A DNA stretch of 5,402 bases from positions 1 to 5,402 of the forward strand of contig PKWQ01000025.1 of NCBI GenBank assembly GCA_003133265.1. The letters are read 5' to 3'. The position numbers were made by a program, and so were the translations under genes. The DNA is from Acetobacteraceae bacterium (GTDB lineage Bacteria > Pseudomonadota > Alphaproteobacteria > Acetobacterales > Acetobacteraceae). Position 1 is the first letter of the stretch; each line of letters begins with the position of its first letter. The notes beneath the pieces were generated by a model, which ran no database searches, was not told the origin of the DNA, and saw only the letters and a list, made by a program, of their open reading frames with translations. Below are positions 1 to 5,184 of this stretch, piece after piece.

Positions 1-45
1 GTGAAGGACGGCCTGACGCTGCCGGTGCTGGTGGCGGACAGATAA
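1..45 (+). CDS. C-terminal end of an unidentified protein (partial)
   Basis: Frame 1 is open from the window edge to a TAA at 43-45 and reads VKDGLTLPVLVADR before the stop. The plus frame starting at base 2 is closed at once by a TGA, while the frame starting at base 3 also stays open but looks like ordinary high-G+C noise. The short tail has the look of a normal protein C-terminus, and a hairpin follows it. The GTG at position 1 is simply where the window begins and should not be read as a start codon. Fourteen residues are too few to name a family, and a chance open frame cannot be excluded. Confidence 0.35.
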   Translation: MKDGLTLPVLVADR

Positions 46-54
46 GCGGGCGGT

Positions 55-82
55 CGCGGAGCGGTCGTTTCCGCTCAGCGCG
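55..82. terminator. Hairpin between convergent genes (candidate bidirectional terminator)
   Basis: A perfect 6-bp inverted repeat, GAGCGG (59-64) and CCGCTC (71-76), encloses a TCGTTT loop. It can be extended by CGCG (55-58) pairing with CGCG (79-82) across a two-base bulge. It lies between the plus-strand stop at 43-45 and the minus-strand stop at 75-77, overlapping the latter, which is the usual place for a shared terminator. There is no T-run on either side, so it does not fit the classic intrinsic terminator. It could equally be a 3'-end stabilising structure. Confidence 0.3.
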
Positions 83-416
83 ACGGCGTTCCGGAAAGCA
101 GGGCGACCACGCGTTTCAGCAATCCGGCGAATTTTTGGTCGGCCGGCGTCGAGTCCGGATCGGTGGAAATCTTGCTTGCCTGCTCGGCGAGGTTGTCCAG
201 ATTGGCTGTCCCCGCGTCTGTGGGAGTGCCCTCGGTGCCGTGCGTCAGTTTTTCCAGCGCGTCATCGAACTCGGCGGACAGGGCGGAGACGATTTCCGTG
301 CTTCCGGCACCCACGCGCAGCGCGAATGCCGCCGCTACCAGCGCGCCGAGAACCTCGACCGATTCCAGGACGTATTTTCCAGCGGTACGAAATGCGTCGG
401 TTTTGTTGTCGGTCAT
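75..416 (-). CDS. Small hypothetical protein, 113 aa
   Basis: I do not recognise this protein. The ATG at 416-414 is preceded on the minus strand by a G-rich Shine-Dalgarno stretch (AGGGGAGGG, complement of about 422-430) at normal spacing, which supports it as a real gene. The product starts MTDNKTDAFRTAGKYV and has one hydrophobic, alanine-rich segment at about residues 16-38 that contains glutamates, so it is more likely an amphipathic helix than a clean membrane span. Residues 45-95 are polar, rich in Asp, Thr and Ala, and probably flexible. The end is a short basic helix (FAGLLKRVVALLSG). There is no cysteine and no evident signal cleavage site. It begins 31 nt after the pal stop codon on the same strand, so the two may be cotranscribed. 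No function can be assigned. Confidence 0.6.
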   Translation of the reverse strand: MTDNKTDAFRTAGKYVLESVEVLGALVAAAFALRVGAGSTEIVSALSAEFDDALEKLTHGTEGTPTDAGTANLDNLAEQASKISTDPDSTPADQKFAGLLKRVVALLSGTPSR

Positions 417-447
417 ATCGGACCCTCCCCTGTATCCGCGTTACCGA

Positions 448-972
448 TCACTGCAAGGATGTAGTGGCGTTGCGGTTCTGTGCCCAGGATGCCTCATCGG
501 ACCCGAGTGCGACCGGGCGCTCCTTGCCATAGCTGATCGTGGCGATGCGGGCGGGGGAGACGCCCTTGGCTGTCAGATAGCCGCCCGCGGCATTGGCGCG
601 CCGCTGGCCGATGGCCATGTTGTATTCCACTGTCCCGCGCTCGTCGCAATTGCCGGCGATCAGTACCTTGTTGCGCGGATATTGCGCCAGCCACGCGGCC
701 TGACGGTCCAGGGTGGCCTTGCCCTCGGGCTTCAGCTCGGTCTGGTTGAAATCGAAGAAGACGCGGTCGCCGACATTCGTGGCCAGGTCCGCCTGGCTGC
801 CCGGAACCGCGGTGCCGGCGAACCGCGAACCGGTCCCGCCGGTCCCGCCGGTCTCGCCGGTCCCACCGGTCGATGACGACGTCCCCGTCTGCTCCGGGGA
901 GGAGCACCCCGCCAGCAGCGCGAGGATGGCAAGGGCACCCAGACCCCTGAAAGTCACGATCCTGGTTCTCAT
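448..972 (-). CDS. pal: Peptidoglycan-associated lipoprotein (Pal), OmpA-like domain
   Basis: Pal anchors the outer membrane to peptidoglycan and works with the Tol complex during cell constriction. The 174-residue product is of usual length for Pal. Residues 1-22 form a lipoprotein signal peptide ending in the lipobox LLAGC, with Cys23 as the expected lipidation site. Residues 24-50 are a Gly/Thr/Ser linker. The OmpA-C domain runs from about 66 to 173: VFFDFNQTEL (71-80), then NCDERGT with Asp110, NMAIGQRRANA with Arg124/Arg125, and the Pal signature SYGKERPVALGSDEASWAQNR (147-167). By OmpA-family precedent, Asp110 and one of these arginines would contact diaminopimelate. The start at 972 was chosen over an in-frame ATG at 1035 because only it places the signal peptide at the N-terminus; AAAGGAG (990-984) lies 11 nt upstream. 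The C-terminus reads NRNATTSLQ where NRR is common. tolB is not adjacent, so this is an orphan locus and may be a second Pal. Confidence 0.9.
   Translation of the reverse strand: MRTRIVTFRGLGALAILALLAGCSSPEQTGTSSSTGGTGETGGTGGTGSRFAGTAVPGSQADLATNVGDRVFFDFNQTELKPEGKATLDRQAAWLAQYPRNKVLIAGNCDERGTVEYNMAIGQRRANAAGGYLTAKGVSPARIATISYGKERPVALGSDEASWAQNRNATTSLQ
832..867 (-). repeat. Four tandem 9-bp units encoding the Gly-Gly-Thr linker of Pal
   Basis: Plus-strand units GGTCCCGCC (832-840), GGTCCCGCC (841-849), GGTCTCGCC (850-858) and GGTCCCACC (859-867) follow head to tail. They are in frame and encode GGT-GET-GGT-GGT at residues 36-47 of the lipoprotein, just after the lipidated cysteine. The two identical units suggest recent slippage. 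Copy-number change would alter linker length without shifting the frame. Confidence 0.85.
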
Positions 973-983
973 CGCGGCGAACA

Positions 984-990
984 CTCCTTT
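984..990 (-). promoter_or_regulatory. Ribosome-binding site deciding the pal start
   Basis: The minus strand reads AAAGGAG here, with an 11-nt spacer to the ATG at 972-970. The spacing is slightly long, but no other start has both a Shine-Dalgarno site and the lipoprotein signal at its N-terminus. The rest of the 179-bp divergent gap (973-1151) must hold the promoters for both pal and tarD. I see no convincing -35/-10 pair in it. Confidence 0.55.
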
Positions 991-1139
991 GGGGGATAGA
1001 TCGTGGCAGCCGCTCTCGCCTTGGATGTCGCGCAAGGGCGGCAGGGCAGAATAGACACATGATGGCCGAAAGCGAAAATCCAGCCTTGATGCAGGTCAAC
1101 CGGACAGGCGACAACGGGGCTTCGGCCGTCAGTATCCGC

Positions 1140-1144
1140 AGGAG
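1140..1144 (+). promoter_or_regulatory. Ribosome-binding site deciding the tarD start
   Basis: AGGAG lies 7 nt before the ATG at 1152. In-frame ATGs at 1059, 1062 and 1089 would add up to 31 residues of non-family sequence (MMAESENPALMQ onward). The 1152 start gives a 389-residue protein beginning MSVRILDVRE, which matches the known start and length of D-tartrate dehydratase as I recall it. Confidence 0.75.
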
Positions 1145-1151
1145 ACCACCC

Positions 1152-2321
1152 ATGTCCGTCCGCATCCTCGATGTCCGCGAGGTCACCAAGCCGATCGCCT
1201 CCCCGATTCGCAATGCCTATATCGACTTCTCCAAGATGACGACCAGTCTGGTGGCGGTGGTGACCGACGCGGTGCGCGACGGGCGGCGCGTGGTCGGCTA
1301 CGGCTTCAATTCCAACGGCCGCTACGGCCAGGGCGGGCTGATCCGCGAGCGCTTCGCCGGCCGCATCCTGGACGCCGCGCCGGCATCGCTGCTGGACGAG
1401 AGCGGCGGCAATCTGGACCCGGACCGGGTCTGGGCGGCGATGATGACGAACGAGAAGCCCGGCGGGCATGGCGAGCGCTCGGTAGCGGTCGGCACCATCG
1501 ACATGGCGGTGTGGGACGCGGTGGCGAAGATCGCCGGCAAGCCGCTGTTCCGGCTGCTGGCCGAGCGGCACGGGCGCGTGGCAAACCCCAGCGTGTTCGT
1601 CTACGCGGCCGGCGGCTATTATTATCCGGGCAAGGACCTGTCGGCGCTGCGCTCGGAGATGCGCAGTTATCTGGATCGCGGCTACACCGTGGTGAAGATG
1701 AAGATCGGCGGCGAGCCGATCGCCGACGACCGGCGGCGGATCGAGGCGGTGCTGAACGAGATCGGCGGCCAGGCGCGCCTCGCGGTGGACGCGAACGGGC
1801 GCTTCGACCTGGAAACCGCCATCGCCTACGCGAAGATGCTGCGCGACTATCCGCTGTTCTGGTACGAGGAGGCCGGCGACCCGCTGGACTACCAGTTGCA
1901 GGCCGCGCTCGCCGAGTTCTATCCCGGCCCGATGGCGACCGGGGAGAACCTGTTCAGCCACCAGGACGCCCGCAATCTGCTGCGGTACGGCGGTATGCGC
2001 CCGGACCGCGACTGGCTGCAATTCGACTGCGCCCTGTCCTATGGCCTGTGCGAATACCAGCGCACCCTGGCGGCGCTGAAGGTGGCTGGCTGGTCGCCGG
2101 CGCGCTGCATTCCGCATGGCGGGCACCAGATGTCGCTGAACATCGCGGCCGGGCTCGGCCTGGGCGGCAACGAGAGCTATCCGGATCTGTTCCAGCCCTA
2201 TGGCGGCTTCCCCGACGGCGTGCGGGTGGAGAATGGCCACATCGCCATGCCGGACCTGCCCGGCATCGGTTTCGAGGGCAAAAGCGACCTGTACGCCGAG
2301 ATGCGGGCGCTGGCCGCATAG
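1152..2321 (+). CDS. tarD: D(-)-tartrate dehydratase, enolase superfamily (EC 4.2.1.81)
   Basis: The enzyme removes water from D(-)-tartrate to give oxaloacetate by Mg2+-assisted proton abstraction in the cytoplasm. The 389-residue product has an N-terminal capping domain (about 1-125) and a (beta/alpha)7-beta barrel. Visible active-site elements are the KxK motif K182-M-K184; metal ligands D213 (AVDANGR), E239 (WYEEAGDP) and E265 (ATGEN); D292 (FDCALSYG); and the acid H322 in CIPHGGHQMS. K102 is also present (NEKPGGHGERS). These positions coincide exactly with the residues I recall for the characterised Bradyrhizobium japonicum TarD, also 389 aa, and long stretches look nearly the same, so isofunction is likely. 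This is memory of the family, not an alignment. It is divergent from pal and is followed after 144 bp by a solute-binding protein gene. The stop is TAG (2319-2321), and no defect is seen. Confidence 0.93.
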   Translation: MSVRILDVREVTKPIASPIRNAYIDFSKMTTSLVAVVTDAVRDGRRVVGYGFNSNGRYGQGGLIRERFAGRILDAAPASLLDESGGNLDPDRVWAAMMTNEKPGGHGERSVAVGTIDMAVWDAVAKIAGKPLFRLLAERHGRVANPSVFVYAAGGYYYPGKDLSALRSEMRSYLDRGYTVVKMKIGGEPIADDRRRIEAVLNEIGGQARLAVDANGRFDLETAIAYAKMLRDYPLFWYEEAGDPLDYQLQAALAEFYPGPMATGENLFSHQDARNLLRYGGMRPDRDWLQFDCALSYGLCEYQRTLAALKVAGWSPARCIPHGGHQMSLNIAAGLGLGGNESYPDLFQPYGGFPDGVRVENGHIAMPDLPGIGFEGKSDLYAEMRALAA

Positions 2322-2372
2322 AAAGCGGTCCTGCGCCTGTCCCCAGAGCAGCGTACAGCAGCAATGTGCTTG

Positions 2373-2391
2373 ACCACGGCTCGCGCCGGGT
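2373..2391 (+). promoter_or_regulatory. Hairpin in the tarD to first binding-protein gap
   Basis: ACC-A-CGGC (2373-2380) can pair with GCCGGGT (2385-2391) around a TCGC tetraloop, giving 7 bp with one bulged A. It starts 51 nt after the tarD stop and has no T-run, so it is at best an attenuator or RNA-processing barrier. It overlaps a TTGACC hexamer (2370-2375) that could be a -35 element, but no good -10 follows at 16-18 nt. The rest of the 144-bp gap (2322-2465) shows nothing else I can support, apart from the Shine-Dalgarno site at its end. Confidence 0.3.
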
Positions 2392-2450
2392 GAAGCCTGT
2401 GCGGGTCCAAGGAACAACAACAAGGCACTCGCAAACGGGGCCTGACCTCA

Positions 2451-2457
2451 AAGGAGG
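2451..2457 (+). promoter_or_regulatory. Strong ribosome-binding site of the first binding protein
   Basis: AAGGAGG is a near-perfect match to the anti-Shine-Dalgarno sequence, 8 nt before the ATG at 2466, in an A-rich spacer (ACAAATAA). It is the strongest site in the window together with the GGAGGAG at 5172-5178. This fits a solute-binding protein made in excess over its membrane partners. Confidence 0.8.
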
Positions 2458-2465
2458 ACAAATAA

Positions 2466-3713
2466 ATGATCCGTTCAATCGGACGTCGCGCCGTGCTTGG
2501 CACGGGAATGGGCATGGGCCTGGCGGCCGGGATCGCCGCGTCGCGCCGCGCCGGGGCGGCGGATGCGCCGATCCGCATCGGCGTGCTGACGGACATGTCC
2601 GGCGCCTACATGGACAATACCGGCCCCGGCTCGGTGATCGGCGCCAAGCTGGCGATCGAGGATTATCGCAAGATCGATCCCAGCATTCAGGTCGAATTGA
2701 TCTCGGCCGACGAGTTGAACAAGCCGGATGTGGCCCTGGGCATCGCCGGCGACTGGTACGGCAACCAGGGCGTGGACCTGATCCTCGATCTGCCGCTGTC
2801 CTCCGCCGCCCTCGGGCTCGCCACCATGGCGAAGGAGCGGAACAAGGTGGCGATCCTGACCGGTGCCGGCACCGCCGACCTGACCGGCAAGGCCTGCGGG
2901 CCGAACCATCTGCACTGGGTCTACGACACATGGTCGCTGCCGGCCGGGGTGGCCCGCGCGCTGGTCGCGGAAGGTGCGAACACCTGGTATTTCATCACCG
3001 CCGACTATGCCTACGGCCATTCCCTGCAACGCGACACCGCCGGGCATGTGCTGGCCGCCGGCGGCAAGGTGCTGGGCGAGTCGGTGACGCCGTTCCCGGG
3101 CACCACGGATTTCTCCAGCTACCTGATCGCCGCGCGCGCCAGCGGGGCGAAAGTGGTCGGGCTCGCCAACGGTGGCGGGGACGCGATCAACTGCATCAAG
3201 CAGGCTGCGGAGTTCGGTTTCGCCAAGTCCGGCATCAAGCTCGCCGGCCTGGTGTTCCAGATCGCCGACGTGCATGCGCTGGGCCTGGAGGTGGCGCAGG
3301 GCGTGCTGCTGACCGAACCGTTCTACTGGGACCTGAACGACGGCACCCGCGCGTTCGGCGCGCGGGTGGGCGCGCAGTTGCGTGGCCAGATGCCGTCGAT
3401 GGACTCCGCCGGCTGCTATTCCGCGGTGACGCACTACCTGAAAGCTGTCTCCAAGCTCGGCGTAGCCAAGGCCAAGGCGGACGGACGGGCGACGATCGAG
3501 CAGATGAAGGCGATGCCGACGGACGACCCGCTGTTCGGCAAGGGCCGCATCCGCGAGGACGGACGCAAGATCCACGATATGTATCTGTTCCAGGTGAAAG
3601 CGCCGGCCGAATCCAAGAGCGCGTGGGATCTCTACAAGCTGATCCGCACGATCCCGGCGGAGCAGGCGTTCCGCCCGCTCAGCGAGGGCGGTTGTCCGAT
3701 GGTGAAAGCCTAA
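2466..3713 (+). CDS. ABC transporter solute-binding protein, Liv/HAAT type (paralog 1)
   Basis: This is a periplasmic type I binding protein (Peripla_BP_6/LivK-like) that would capture a solute for an ABC importer. It has 415 residues, normal for the family. The N-terminus MIRSIGRRAVLG carries a twin-arginine motif, a Gly/Ala/Met-rich core to about 25, and a basic c-region SRRAGA, with cleavage probable near AGA-ADAP (about 31). The mature domain opens with IRIGVLTDMSG (36-46), then GPGSVIGAKLA, GVDLILDLP (102-110), DLTGKACGPNHLHWVYD (138-154), TWYFITADYAYG (173-184), and PFPGTTDFSSYLIAA opening a long conserved block. It ends AFRPLSEGGCPMVKA. Cysteines are at 144, 243, 317 and 410. It follows tarD by 144 bp and is followed by a paralog identical at well over half of positions by eye. 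The ligand is unknown: tartrate or another hydroxy-acid is a context guess only, and amino acids, amides or aromatic acids are family alternatives. Confidence 0.9.
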   Translation: MIRSIGRRAVLGTGMGMGLAAGIAASRRAGAADAPIRIGVLTDMSGAYMDNTGPGSVIGAKLAIEDYRKIDPSIQVELISADELNKPDVALGIAGDWYGNQGVDLILDLPLSSAALGLATMAKERNKVAILTGAGTADLTGKACGPNHLHWVYDTWSLPAGVARALVAEGANTWYFITADYAYGHSLQRDTAGHVLAAGGKVLGESVTPFPGTTDFSSYLIAARASGAKVVGLANGGGDAINCIKQAAEFGFAKSGIKLAGLVFQIADVHALGLEVAQGVLLTEPFYWDLNDGTRAFGARVGAQLRGQMPSMDSAGCYSAVTHYLKAVSKLGVAKAKADGRATIEQMKAMPTDDPLFGKGRIREDGRKIHDMYLFQVKAPAESKSAWDLYKLIRTIPAEQAFRPLSEGGCPMVKA

Positions 3714-3714
3714 C

Positions 3715-3759
3715 CGATCAGGGGGCGGCGTCGGTCATTCCGGCCCGCCCCACCGATCG
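3715..3759 (+). terminator. Large hairpin just after paralog 1 (terminator or 3'-end stabiliser)
   Basis: Starting one base after the TAA (3711-3713), CGATC (3715-3719) pairs with GATCG (3755-3759), GGGGCGG (3722-3728) with CCGCCCC (3745-3751), and CGG (3732-3734) with CCG (3740-3742) around TCATT. Small internal loops separate the three helices. Only TT follows the structure, so intrinsic termination would be weak. Such hairpins after binding-protein genes often protect the upstream mRNA and reduce read-through, which would raise this protein relative to downstream genes. Confidence 0.5.
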
Positions 3760-3784
3760 TTGCCGGTGAAATGGCAGCAGGCAA

Positions 3785-3805
3785 CGCGCACCAGGATGGT
3801 GCGCG
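3785..3805. promoter_or_regulatory. Perfect 8-bp inverted repeat before paralog 2
   Basis: CGCGCACC (3785-3792) and GGTGCGCG (3798-3805) are exact reverse complements around AGGAT. The repeat lies 77 nt before the ATG of the next gene and just upstream of a TTGACC hexamer (3813-3818). As DNA it could be an operator for a dimeric regulator. As RNA it would be a stable stem-loop, possibly a second element of the terminator region. No T-run follows. No -10 box is convincing after the TTGACC. Confidence 0.4.
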
Positions 3806-3882
3806 GATCGGCTTGACCGTCGCGCGCGGGTCGAACAGGCTTACACCCAAGCGCAAGACATAATTGATAGGGAAGTCCCGCA

Positions 3883-5118
3883 ATGCCGATCCTGACCCGT
3901 CGCACCGCTCTGCTGGGTGCCACCACGGCCGCCGCGACCACGTTCCGGCCGCGCCGCTCGCGCGCCGCCCAGACCATCCGGCTCGGCGTCCTAACCGACA
4001 TGAGCGGCCCTTATTCCGAGGATGCCGGCCCGGGATCGGTGGTCGGCGCCAAGCTCGCCGTCGCCGATTTCGCCAAACAGCATCCCGAGCTGTCGGTGGA
4101 GCTGAAGGCGGCCGACGCCGGGACCAAGACCGACACCTATGTCTCCATGGCCGGCGCCTGGTACGACCGTGAAGGGGTGGACGCGATCCTGGATATTCCG
4201 TTCTCCGCCGGCGCCTTGGCGCTGCGGACGGTGGCGGAGCAGCGCAACAAGGTTCTGCTGCTGACCGGACCGGCCACGTCGGACCTGACGGGCAAGGCCT
4301 GCGGGCCGAACCATGTGCATTGGGTGTACGACAGCTATTCTTTTGCCAGCTCCACCGCCCGCGCGGCGATCAAGGCCGGCGGCGACACCTGGTATTTCAT
4401 CCAGGCGGACTACGCGATGGGCGCATCGCTGACCGCCGACGCCGAGGGGATGATCAAGAAGATGGGCGGCAAGGTGCTCGGCATCTCCAAGCACCCGTTC
4501 CCCGGCACCACCGATTTCTCCAGCTATCTGATCGCGGCGCAGGCCAGCGGGGCGAAGGTGCTGGGCCTGACCAACGCCGGCGGCGATGCGGCGAACACGA
4601 TCAAGCAGGCCGGCGAGTTCGGCCTGACCAGCCATGGCATGCGGGTGGCGGCGACATTGTTTCATATCCCGCAGGTACACGCGCTCGGCCTGAACGCGGC
4701 GCAGGGACTGCTGCTGACCGACGTGTTCTACTGGGACATGAACGACGACACGCGCGCCTTCTCCAAGCGCTACGGCGCGGAAATGCACGGCTTTATGCCC
4801 GCCTCGACGCAGGCAGGGATGTATTCGGCGGTCGTCCACTACCTGAAGACGGTGCTGGCGATGGGCGTGGACGCGGCGAAGGCCGACGGGCGCGCGGCGG
4901 TGGCGAAGATGAAGGAAATTCCAACGGACGATCCGATCTTCGGCAAGGGCAGGGTGCGTGCCGACGGCCGCAAGATCCACAACTCCTATCTGTTCGAGGT
5001 GAAGAAGCCGGCGGACAGCCGTTACCCCTGGGACTATTACAAGCTGCTGGACACCACGCCGGCCGAAGACGCATTCCGCCCGATGAGCGAGGGCGGCTGC
5101 CCGATGCTCCGGACCTAG
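3883..5118 (+). CDS. ABC transporter solute-binding protein, Liv/HAAT type (paralog 2)
   Basis: This is a 411-residue periplasmic binding protein of the same family as the gene before it. It shares, among others, the blocks VLTDMSG (36-42), GPGSVVGAKLA (49-59), DLTGKACGPNHVHWVYD (134-150), PFPGTTDFSSYLIAA (205-219), VHALGL (265-270), GRKIH (362-366) and the C-terminal SEGGCPM. The N-terminus MPILTRRTALLG has a twin-arginine motif, but the hydrophobic core is short and Thr-rich and is followed by a very basic c-region (FRPRRSRAA), with cleavage probable near residue 28-29. Only two cysteines occur, C140 and C406, equivalent to C144 and C410 of paralog 1. The start is supported by AGGGAAG (3869-3875), 7 nt upstream, a weaker ribosome site than that of paralog 1. 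Differences cluster at the signal peptide, residues 78-98 and around 305-311, so the two may bind different ligands. The ligand is not known. Confidence 0.9.
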   Translation: MPILTRRTALLGATTAAATTFRPRRSRAAQTIRLGVLTDMSGPYSEDAGPGSVVGAKLAVADFAKQHPELSVELKAADAGTKTDTYVSMAGAWYDREGVDAILDIPFSAGALALRTVAEQRNKVLLLTGPATSDLTGKACGPNHVHWVYDSYSFASSTARAAIKAGGDTWYFIQADYAMGASLTADAEGMIKKMGGKVLGISKHPFPGTTDFSSYLIAAQASGAKVLGLTNAGGDAANTIKQAGEFGLTSHGMRVAATLFHIPQVHALGLNAAQGLLLTDVFYWDMNDDTRAFSKRYGAEMHGFMPASTQAGMYSAVVHYLKTVLAMGVDAAKADGRAAVAKMKEIPTDDPIFGKGRVRADGRKIHNSYLFEVKKPADSRYPWDYYKLLDTTPAEDAFRPMSEGGCPMLRT

Positions 5119-5149
5119 CCGGGCTGTTGGCGCGCGACAGCTCTCCGGT

Positions 5150-5170
5150 ATAGGGTGCGGATAACCCTAT
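5150..5170 (+). promoter_or_regulatory. Perfect 7-bp hairpin abutting a ribosome-binding site
   Basis: ATAGGGT (5150-5156) and ACCCTAT (5164-5170) are exact reverse complements around GCGGATA. A bulged extension (CCG at 5145-5147 with CGG at 5171-5173) would take in the first two bases of the GGAGGAG Shine-Dalgarno site. It could be a translational control hairpin or a dyad operator. The 66-bp gap 5119-5184 otherwise holds only a weak GC hairpin (5124-5140). Confidence 0.4.
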
Positions 5171-5171
5171 C

Positions 5172-5178
5172 GGAGGAG
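5172..5178 (+). promoter_or_regulatory. Ribosome-binding site of the third binding protein
   Basis: GGAGGAG lies 6 nt before the ATG at 5185 and sets the start of a gene that runs off the window. The spacer is ACAACA. It directly follows the right arm of the inverted repeat 5150-5170. Confidence 0.75.
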
Positions 5179-5184
5179 ACAACA

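Noticed and set aside
448..480. A frameshift explaining the unusual Pal C-terminus
   Set aside because: The frame stays open with plausible codons to a TGA at the normal family length, so substitution is simpler than a frameshift.
973..1035. An upstream in-frame start for pal
   Set aside because: It would bury the lipoprotein signal peptide 21 residues inside the protein. The internal ATG has an AAAGGAG site.
1114..1129. Small stem with a TTCG tetraloop in the tarD leader
   Set aside because: It has only 3 bp plus a bulged 2-bp extension, which is expected by chance in such G+C-rich DNA.
1059..1151. An upstream start that would lengthen tarD by 31 residues
   Set aside because: The added sequence does not look like the family, and the AGGAG site at 1140-1144 fits the ATG at 1152, giving the expected 389 residues.
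969..2423. A 484-codon open frame on the minus strand opposite tarD
   Set aside because: It is the antisense shadow of a confidently identified enzyme in G+C-rich DNA. Its translation is low-complexity His/Arg/Ala/Val-rich, with no domain and no ribosome site.
2475..3575. A 366-codon minus-strand open frame opposite the first binding protein (and a similar one at 3991-4980 opposite the second)
   Set aside because: Both mirror each other only because the sense genes are paralogs. The translations show no motif and are ordinary antisense shadows.
1511..3769. A 752-codon plus-strand open frame crossing tarD and the first binding protein
   Set aside because: It is Arg/Gly/Ala-rich out-of-frame sequence, spans an intergenic gap with its own Shine-Dalgarno site, and conflicts with two well-supported genes.
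5124..5140. Hairpin after the second binding-protein gene as a terminator
   Set aside because: It has six pairs including a wobble, a GC-rich loop and no T-run, so it is too weak to call.
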